A DNA stretch of 6,467 nucleotides. Origin: Prevotella sp. UBA3294 (GTDB lineage: Bacteria; Bacteroidota; Bacteroidia; Bacteroidales; Bacteroidaceae). Position numbers and translations under genes: made by a program. Location: positions 194 through 6,660 of the forward strand of contig DETG01000111.1 in NCBI GenBank assembly GCA_002361535.1, written 5' to 3'. This document shows, one piece after another, positions 1-5,024 of this stretch (its first letter is position 1; each line of letters starts with the position of its first letter). The notes under the pieces were generated by a model. The model was given only the letters and a program-made list of their open reading frames with translations, made no database searches and had not been told where the DNA came from.

Positions 1-749
1 AAGCCGTAGCACTCGTCTTCGGCATCACGGTAACGCTCCAGCTTCTTGGAGTCCACACTCTGTTCAGCCAGTCCGAACTTACTCTTCATAATCAGCAAGG
101 CAAAGTCCTCACGCATGGAGCTATAGGGGTAATCCTTCAAAGCATTCTGTGATGTCACGATACATGCTTCGTAGTTGGAACCGCCTGTCAGACAGTTACC
201 GAAATAAGGACCGAGATTATAATACAACTGGGCGGAGAGCAGTTCTTTTTTCACGAGTTTGTCTTGTAAATCAAAAAGACGCTGCTGGGCTTTCCGCTTC
301 AATGTAGCCTCAGGATAGAGGTCAAGGTATTCCTGATAAGCCGTGATGGCACTCACCGTGGCGGACTGGTCGAGACGGGGCTCCGGTGTGCTCATATACA
401 AACTTTCACCGGCATAGAAAGAAGCCATCTCCGCATAATGACCCTTGGGGTAAGTCTGGTAATATTTCTTGAATCCCATCGATGCAGCCTCGAAGTCACC
501 ATTGCAATACTCTGCCATGGCAAGCATGTAAAGACATTCCTGCGCGTTATCCGTTCCTTTCTGGATGGTGACCAGCTCTTCCAACAAGGTGATGGCCTTG
601 ACGTATTTCCCATTGGCGAAACACTCCTTGGCATATTCATATTTGTAATTGTAGTCCCGCGACTTATACACCTTGTTGAACTCATTGGCACAACCGGTAA
701 GGAGCATGAGGGTACAAATACTGATAAGTATCTTCTTCATTTTATGCAT
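1..749 (-). CDS. bamD: BamD-like outer-membrane assembly lipoprotein, 5' part (3' end beyond the window)
   Basis: BamD (YfiO) is a periplasmic lipoprotein of the BAM complex, which inserts beta-barrel proteins into the outer membrane. The reading frame is open from the start codon to the left edge, so the C-terminus (probably some tens of residues) is missing. From the ATG at 740 the protein begins with a lipoprotein signal: MKK, a hydrophobic stretch, then the lipobox LLTGC with the acylated cysteine at residue 17. Tetratricopeptide-like helices follow, for example AKECFANGKYVKAITLLEEL, a GDFEAASMGFKKYYQTYP segment and the typical LYYNLGPYFGN stretch. The visible end (SKFGLAEQSVDSKKLERY) also resembles Bacteroidetes BamD. 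An in-frame ATG at 749 adds three residues (MHK). The 740 start gives the more standard signal peptide, but both are possible because the predicted transcript start lies only a few bases upstream. No Shine-Dalgarno is seen. It is transcribed divergently from uvrB. Confidence 0.88.
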   Translation of the reverse strand, partial: MHKMKKILISICTLMLLTGCANEFNKVYKSRDYNYKYEYAKECFANGKYVKAITLLEELVTIQKGTDNAQECLYMLAMAEYCNGDFEAASMGFKKYYQTYPKGHYAEMASFYAGESLYMSTPEPRLDQSATVSAITAYQEYLDLYPEATLKRKAQQRLFDLQDKLVKKELLSAQLYYNLGPYFGNCLTGGSNYEACIVTSQNALKDYPYSSMREDFALLIMKSKFGLAEQSVDSKKLERYRDAEDECYG

Positions 750-758
750 TTTGAACTG

Positions 759-789
759 CAAAATTACACATATTTCCACTAATAACAAA
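759..789 (-). promoter_or_regulatory. Bacteroidetes-type promoter of bamD
   Basis: On the minus strand a -33 box TTTG (789-786) is followed after exactly 19 bases by TAATTTTG (766-759), a full match to the Bacteroidetes TAnnTTTG -7 consensus. Transcription should begin near 755. That leaves a leader of about 5 to 15 bases before the ATGs at 749 and 740. Consensus and spacing are read directly; activity is inferred. Confidence 0.75.
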
Positions 790-795
790 GGCTGC

Positions 796-822
796 AAGGC
801 TTTTTTTGCAAAAAATGGCCTT
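796..822. repeat. AT-rich inverted repeat between the divergent promoters
   Basis: AAGGC (796-800) pairs with GCCTT (818-822), and the T-run 801-807 pairs with the A-run 810-815 around a central GC, with two unpaired bases (816-817). It can form a hairpin or cruciform upstream of the bamD promoter. It could be a binding site or simply AT-rich spacer; no function can be assigned. The rest of 790-847 shows no gene or recognisable site. Confidence 0.4.
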
Positions 823-847
823 ACATTAGTTCTTTTTAGTATTTTTC

Positions 848-928
848 TTTGCATTGTGCTCGTTTATCCGTACCTTTAACTTTGTTGAAGGTACTTTCAC
901 TCGACAATGCAAAAAAAAGAAGATTTTC
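848..928 (+). repeat. 81-bp tandem repeat, copy 1 (promoter-like, near-palindromic)
   Basis: This is the first full unit of a direct repeat with a period of exactly 81 bases. It opens with TTTGCATTGT (848-857) and carries the complement ACAATGCAAA at 904-913. Nested inside are GTACCTT (870-876) and AAGGTAC (888-894), so positions 848-913 form an imperfect palindrome with unequal side gaps of 12 and 9 bases. TTTG (848-851) and TACCTTTA (871-878) are separated by 19 bases, like a Bacteroidetes promoter whose last -7 base is A rather than G. An A8 tract (911-918) follows. It differs from copy 2 at four positions (868, 879, 883, 928). Confidence 0.9.
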
Positions 929-938
929 TTTGCATTGT
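904..938 (+). other. Potential stem-loop joining repeat copies 1 and 2
   Basis: ACAATGCAAA (904-913) is perfectly complementary to TTTGCATTGT (929-938), with a 15-base A/G-rich to T-rich loop in which AAAGAA and TTCTTT can extend the pairing. RNA started upstream could fold here. The stem is AU-rich and has no U-tract behind it, so it does not look like a terminator. Confidence 0.5.
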
Positions 939-1009
939 GCTCGTTTATACGTACCTTTACCTTCGTTGAAGGTACTTTCACTCGACAATGCAAAAAAAAG
1001 AAGATTTTT
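929..1009 (+). repeat. 81-bp tandem repeat, copy 2
   Basis: This second full unit matches copy 1 at 77 of 81 positions. The outer arms are TTTGCATTGT (929-938) and ACAATGCAAA (985-994). The inner arms are GTACCTT (951-957) and AAGGTAC (969-975). The substitution at 964 also creates a compact ACCTT-cgttg-AAGGT hairpin inside the inner palindrome. The promoter-like core is TTTG (929-932), 19 bases, TACCTTTA (952-959), again with A instead of the consensus G. An A8 tract lies at 992-999. Confidence 0.9.
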
Positions 1010-1019
1010 TTTGCATTGT
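985..1019 (+). other. Potential stem-loop joining repeat copies 2 and 3
   Basis: This is the same geometry as the previous junction, 81 bases further on: ACAATGCAAA (985-994) with TTTGCATTGT (1010-1019). The right arm contains the -33 box of the best uvrB promoter, so cruciform formation or protein binding here would compete with RNA polymerase. That consequence is inferred. Confidence 0.5.
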
Positions 1020-1039
1020 GCTCGTTTATCCGTACCTTT
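1010..1039 (+). repeat. 81-bp tandem repeat, partial copy 3
   Basis: These thirty bases are identical to the start of copy 1, including TTTGCATTGT and the GTACCTTT core. The match breaks at 1040, where G replaces A and completes a consensus -7 box. This truncated copy sits directly against the uvrB start and is probably the ancestral promoter from which the array grew, although insertion of a mobile intergenic repeat cannot be excluded. Confidence 0.88.
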
Positions 1040-1040
1040 G
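1010..1040 (+). promoter_or_regulatory. Bacteroidetes-type promoter of uvrB
   Basis: TTTG (1010-1013), then 19 bases, then TACCTTTG (1033-1040) is an exact match to TTTG-N19-TAnnTTTG. Only five bases separate the -7 box from the uvrB ATG at 1046, so the predicted start of transcription (about 1043-1046) falls on or next to the initiation codon and the mRNA would be leaderless or nearly so. No LexA-like CTG-N10-CAG site is seen nearby. Confidence 0.75.
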
Positions 1041-1045
1041 CAGAT

Positions 1046-3079
1046 ATGGAGTTTAAGTTAACATCACAATATCAGCCGACGGGTGATCAACCTGAGGCCA
1101 TAAGGGAATTGTGCGAAGGCATCAACCGGGGAGACAAGTCACAGGTGCTTCTTGGCGTGACCGGATCAGGCAAGACCTTCACCATCGCCAATGTCATTGC
1201 CCAGGTGAACAAACCCACTCTCATCCTCAGTCACAACAAGACATTGGCTGCCCAGTTGTATGAGGAGATGAGAGGATTCTTTCCTGAAAATGCCGTGGAA
1301 TACTATGTGTCATACTATGACTATTATCAGCCCGAGGCATATCTGCCGCAATCTGATCTCTATATAGAGAAGGATCTGGCCATCAACGAGGAGATAGACC
1401 GGCTGCGCCTTTCTGCTGTCTCGTCATTACTCTCTGGGCGCCGTGACGTGGTGGTTGTTTCTTCTGTTTCGTGTATCTACGGTATGGGCGGACCTGTGGC
1501 CATGGCAAATAGTGTGATCACCATCAAGAAAGGACAGGTGCTCGATCGAAATGCTTTCCTTCGCCGACTGGTTGATGCCTTGTATGTACGTAATGACATT
1601 GAACTGAAACGCGGCAACTTTCGTGTAAAAGGTGACACCGTGGATGTGTTCATGGCATACAGCGACCATGTACTACGTGTCACTTGGTGGGATGATGAGA
1701 TAGACGGCATCGAGGAACTGGATTCCGTGACCTATCACCGCCTGGCCTCCTTCGAGGAATATCAGATCTATCCCGCCAACTTGTTCGTCACCTCCAAGGA
1801 ACAAACAGAGCATGCCATCCGTGCTATTCAAGATGATCTTACCAAACAAATAGAATTCTTCAACGAAATGGGTGATCCTCTTAAGGCACAACGTATTAAG
1901 GAACGTGTGGAATATGATATGGAGATGATCAAGGAATTGGGACATTGCAGTGGTATCGAGAACTACTCACGTTATTTTGATGGTCGCGAAGCCGGACAAC
2001 GTCCCTACTGCCTGTTTGACTTCTTCCCCGAGGATTTCCTGCTGGTGATTGACGAGAGTCATGTGAGTGTTCCACAGATCAGCGCCATGTATGGAGGTGA
2101 CCGTGCACGAAAGACGAACTTGGTAGAATACGGATTCCGTCTGCCTGCCGCCTTTGATAACCGTCCGCTGAAATTCGAGGAGTTCAAAGAACTGACGAAT
2201 CAGGTGATCTACGTCTCGGCCACTCCTGCCGATTATGAGCTGAACGAAGCTGAAGGTGTGGTTGTGGAACAGCTGATCCGCCCTACAGGACTCTTGGATC
2301 CAGAGATTGAGGTGCGTCCCAGCGAGAACCAGATTGATGACCTGCTGGATGAAATCCTCACACGCAGTCATCGTGGTGAACGTGTCTTGGTGACCACCCT
2401 GACCAAGAGGATGGCAGAGGAACTGACTGAGTATCTGCTGAACCATGATGTCAGGGCCAACTATATCCACAGTGATGTGGCCACCCTCGACCGAGTGAAG
2501 ATCATGAGTGATCTTCGTAGTGGCGTGTTTGATGTCCTGGTGGGTGTGAACCTCCTTCGTGAAGGACTCGATCTGCCGGAGGTGTCATTGGTAGCGATCC
2601 TCGATGCTGACAAGGAAGGATTCCTCCGCTCCCACCGCTCACTCACCCAAACGGCAGGTCGTGCCGCCCGTAATGTCAACGGAAAGGTCATCATGTATGC
2701 CGACACGATCACGCAGAGTATGCAGATGACGATCAACGAAACAGCACGTCGCCGGAGTAAGCAGATGAAATACAATGAAGAGCATGGTATCACACCGCAA
2801 CAGATCGTGAAAGCCATCAACCAGGGCGGTTTGGTACAACCCGCTCATGAGACCGTTGCCAAGAAGGGAGAGGCGAAGACATACAGTCCCTATATCGAGC
2901 CTGATCCAATGGCTGTTGCTGCTGATCCTATCATCAAGAAGATGTCACAGGAGCAGTTACGTAAGAGTATAGACAACACCACGAAACTCATGAAGCAAGC
3001 AGCCAAGAACCTCGACTTTATTCAGGCTGCACAGTATCGTGATGAAATAATCCGTCTGCAAGAACTCTTGAAGAAATAA
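1046..3079 (+). CDS. uvrB: Excinuclease ABC subunit UvrB
   Basis: UvrB is the central helicase-like subunit of nucleotide excision repair. It is loaded on DNA by UvrA, verifies the lesion and recruits the UvrC nuclease. The 677-residue length is normal (E. coli about 673). The family start MEFKLTSQYQPTGDQPEAI follows the ATG at 1046. Walker A is GVTGSGKT (37-44). The aromatic beta-hairpin that clamps damaged DNA begins at YYDYYQPE (90-97). The Walker B/DEAD-type motif is DESH (336-339), and helicase motif VI is QTAGRAAR (535-542). A C-terminal UVR domain, the UvrC/UvrA contact, covers about 638-677. The frame stays open upstream through the tandem repeats to a TTG at 854, but that 64-residue extension is repeat-encoded, matches nothing in the family and includes the promoter, so it is rejected. 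All catalytic motifs are intact. The ZIP gene follows after nine bases and is probably co-transcribed. Confidence 0.97.
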   Translation: MEFKLTSQYQPTGDQPEAIRELCEGINRGDKSQVLLGVTGSGKTFTIANVIAQVNKPTLILSHNKTLAAQLYEEMRGFFPENAVEYYVSYYDYYQPEAYLPQSDLYIEKDLAINEEIDRLRLSAVSSLLSGRRDVVVVSSVSCIYGMGGPVAMANSVITIKKGQVLDRNAFLRRLVDALYVRNDIELKRGNFRVKGDTVDVFMAYSDHVLRVTWWDDEIDGIEELDSVTYHRLASFEEYQIYPANLFVTSKEQTEHAIRAIQDDLTKQIEFFNEMGDPLKAQRIKERVEYDMEMIKELGHCSGIENYSRYFDGREAGQRPYCLFDFFPEDFLLVIDESHVSVPQISAMYGGDRARKTNLVEYGFRLPAAFDNRPLKFEEFKELTNQVIYVSATPADYELNEAEGVVVEQLIRPTGLLDPEIEVRPSENQIDDLLDEILTRSHRGERVLVTTLTKRMAEELTEYLLNHDVRANYIHSDVATLDRVKIMSDLRSGVFDVLVGVNLLREGLDLPEVSLVAILDADKEGFLRSHRSLTQTAGRAARNVNGKVIMYADTITQSMQMTINETARRRSKQMKYNEEHGITPQQIVKAINQGGLVQPAHETVAKKGEAKTYSPYIEPDPMAVAADPIIKKMSQEQLRKSIDNTTKLMKQAAKNLDFIQAAQYRDEIIRLQELLKK

Positions 3080-3088
3080 AAAAGTAAT

Positions 3089-3865
3089 ATGGAAACAACA
3101 ATAGGACTGCTCATTCCCCTGCTGGGCACCGTGTTAGGCTCAGCCATTGTGTTCCTGATGAAGAAGGACATGTCGCCTCTCATCCAGAAGTCATTGCTTG
3201 GATTCGCCTCGGGTGTGATGGTTGCTGCTTCCGTATGGTCGCTCATCATCCCCGCCATGGAGATGGAAGCGGATCAAGGGGCATGGTCGGTATTGCCCGC
3301 TGCTGTGGGATTTCTCCTGGGTGTCGGATTCCTTCTCCTCATCGATGAAATTACGCCTCACCTTCATTTAGGTACCTCACAACCAGAGGGCCCTCATTCC
3401 CGCTTGTCACGAACCACCATGCTGGCCTTGGCCGTCACCATCCATAACTTGCCGGAAGGCATGGCCGTAGGAGTGGTCTTAGCAGGAGCAGCACAAGAGG
3501 CATCGGGCATCTCCCTTGCTTCAGCCATTGCCGTATCGATAGGCATCGCCATACAGAACATTCCCGAAGGGGCCATTATCTCCATGCCAATGCGCGCTGA
3601 GGGCAATACCCGATGGCGTTCTTTCCTCATCGGTAGTATGAGTGGTGTCGTGGAACCGTTGGGAGCACTGGCCGTCATCCTGTTAGCCGCACTGCTCACC
3701 CCCATCCTTCCATACATGCTCTCCTTCGCTGCCGGAGCCATGTTATATGTGGTGGTTGAGGAATTGATTCCCGAGGCGTCCACAGGAAAGCATACCAATC
3801 TCAGTACAATTGGTTTCGCCATCGGTTTTGTGCTGATGATGGTACTCGACGTGGTAATGGGATAG
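3089..3865 (+). CDS. ZIP family divalent metal (zinc-type) transporter
   Basis: This is a 258-residue inner-membrane protein of the ZIP family, which takes zinc and related divalent cations (iron, manganese) into the cytoplasm. Eight hydrophobic segments can be placed at about 5-24, 36-56, 66-86, 111-135, 143-165, 177-202, 205-226 and 235-257. The signature metal-site motifs are HNLPEG (119-124) in the fourth segment and QNIPEG (156-161) in the fifth. Further conserved acidic residues are E189 (VVEPLGA) and E224/E225/E229 (EELIPEA). The loop after segment three holds H91 and H93 (PHLHLG), a short version of the histidine-rich ZIP loop. It resembles the ZupT/GufA branch; metal specificity cannot be read from sequence. 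The start at 3089 lies nine bases after the uvrB stop and has no promoter of its own, so it depends on read-through from uvrB or a promoter inside that gene. Confidence 0.9.
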   Translation: METTIGLLIPLLGTVLGSAIVFLMKKDMSPLIQKSLLGFASGVMVAASVWSLIIPAMEMEADQGAWSVLPAAVGFLLGVGFLLLIDEITPHLHLGTSQPEGPHSRLSRTTMLALAVTIHNLPEGMAVGVVLAGAAQEASGISLASAIAVSIGIAIQNIPEGAIISMPMRAEGNTRWRSFLIGSMSGVVEPLGALAVILLAALLTPILPYMLSFAAGAMLYVVVEELIPEASTGKHTNLSTIGFAIGFVLMMVLDVVMG

Positions 3866-3868
3866 GTG

Positions 3869-4978
3869 TTACGGTTTTCTTAGTGCGATATTATAGTTGT
3901 AATACCGTTTGTTGCCCGTCACCTCTTCAAGCACTTTCACAAAGGGAGGGAACTTGATCGATTCTTGGGCGGCTACCCCCTTGGTCTCCAAGATCACCAG
4001 ATTGTTGACTGGCTCAAGGTAGGTGTCTATTTCAAAGAACTGTCCTTTCCAGATAAAACATCTGCGCAGTTTATGGATGGTCTGACGATACGGATCTGCC
4101 TGTTGCAGCATCTGCTCATAGAGGTTGTTATCCACCTGTCGCTCGGTTTCTATCACCTCACTCTCGGAGATCCGTTTCTTCGAACGGTGCACATTGACCA
4201 CCTTTCCTCCAGACCATTCCCTGCGACGAAGACGGACCTCACATCCAGGCTCTGCTACGAGATACGTCTGAGTAATCATGCTCTCGGAACATTCCGGGAT
4301 CTCATCTGTCAACTCCACACGGAAGATACGCTCTTCCTGTACAGGCTGAGGAAGTCCTACCACATTGGCAATCTCTTTGATGACACGGTTCAGTTTCTTC
4401 TCGAAGTCATCATGGTTATTGATCACACGGAGATGCGGATGACCCGTCCAAGCCTTGATCACTTTCTTGTCTAACTCACGGGCTATACGCAGTCCTTCTT
4501 CATTGGCCTGTTCGTAACGGGTGGAATTGGTAGCTGTAGTATAGTACTGTTCGGCACCGTCGGCAGCACTCACGAGATGCAGCACGGCATCATAGCGTTC
4601 GAACAAGTCGGCAGGACGACATCCGGCCATGGCGGTGATCTCCTCCCACTCCTCTGGTTTGATATAGGCGGAGATATCCATCGTTCCGCGGTCACAAACG
4701 ATCAGTACAGGCTTTGTACAAACCTCTGCCAACCGCATGAACGAATCCTCTAATGCCAATTGCGTCTCCAAGATCGCGCGCTCCCCTTGGTAATAGAGGG
4801 CACGGTTGGGTGTTAGATAATTCCACCCAGCCGCGCTATAGATGGTAGGCACCTCCGGAACGGTAAACACTTTATATCCAAAACTGGAGAAATACTCCGT
4901 GATCTTCACCAGCGCTGTGGTCTTACCGGCACAAGGCCCGCCCGTTAATACGATTTTCGTGATATGGTTCATATTCAT
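3869..4978 (-). CDS. Ttd14-like P-loop ATPase/GTPase with C-terminal CYTH-like domain
   Basis: This is a two-part cytoplasmic protein of about 369 residues. The N-terminal half (6-205) is a P-loop nucleotide-binding domain of the AAA_28/NadR-kinase-like type. It has Walker A GGPCAGKT (13-20), a VPEVPT strand (40-45) and a Walker B-like VCDRG (94-98). A later TNSTRYEQANEEGLRIA segment, then GHPHLRVINN, resembles the lid and final strand of these kinases. The C-terminal half (about 215-369) resembles the CYTH/triphosphate-tunnel fold: EERIFRVEL at its start, FFEIDTYLEP near 314-323 and VILETKG ending near 333. The same arrangement is known from Drosophila Ttd14, which is reported to bind GTP and phosphatidic acid; the bacterial role is unknown. 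The frame extends to a GTG at 5017. ATG at 4978 or 4972 is preferred because the added residues (RDDKVKEERLK) are a polar tail outside the domain. It lies 46 bases after fucP in the same direction, and its stop is three bases from that of the ZIP gene. Confidence 0.8.
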   Translation of the reverse strand: MNMNHITKIVLTGGPCAGKTTALVKITEYFSSFGYKVFTVPEVPTIYSAAGWNYLTPNRALYYQGERAILETQLALEDSFMRLAEVCTKPVLIVCDRGTMDISAYIKPEEWEEITAMAGCRPADLFERYDAVLHLVSAADGAEQYYTTATNSTRYEQANEEGLRIARELDKKVIKAWTGHPHLRVINNHDDFEKKLNRVIKEIANVVGLPQPVQEERIFRVELTDEIPECSESMITQTYLVAEPGCEVRLRRREWSGGKVVNVHRSKKRISESEVIETERQVDNNLYEQMLQQADPYRQTIHKLRRCFIWKGQFFEIDTYLEPVNNLVILETKGVAAQESIKFPPFVKVLEEVTGNKRYYNYNIALRKP

Positions 4979-5024
4979 ATTCTTTAATCTTTCCTCTTTC
5001 ACCTTATCATCTCTCACCTTTCAT

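Noticed and set aside
438..879. Plus-strand open frames of 114 and 68 codons
   Set aside because: They run antisense to bamD and into the intergenic region and show no recognisable domain; BamD on the minus strand explains the sequence.
848..1039. CRISPR array or riboswitch
   Set aside because: There are only 2.4 contiguous copies with no variable spacers, and no known riboswitch core. The units match the promoter consensus instead.
790..1045. LexA/SOS box controlling uvrB
   Set aside because: No CTG-N10-CAG or similar palindrome is present near the promoter.
854..3079. Longer UvrB starting at TTG 854 (741 residues)
   Set aside because: The extra 64 residues are encoded by tandem repeats containing the promoter; the family N-terminus begins exactly at the ATG at 1046.
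1046..3079. Minus-strand frames of 69 to 167 codons within uvrB
   Set aside because: They are shadows of a strongly conserved gene on the other strand.
3866..3915. Terminator at the convergent junction
   Set aside because: Only a weak, widely spaced CGGT/ACCG pairing can be found, with no GC-rich stem or T-tract in the right place.
3965..4474. Plus-strand 169-codon frame
   Set aside because: It is antisense to the P-loop/CYTH gene, which has clear motifs; the frame has no recognisable features.
4979..5017. GTG start at 5017 for the P-loop/CYTH protein
   Set aside because: It adds 13 polar residues outside the domain; the ATGs at 4978 and 4972 sit just before the first beta strand leading to Walker A. 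It is not excluded absolutely.
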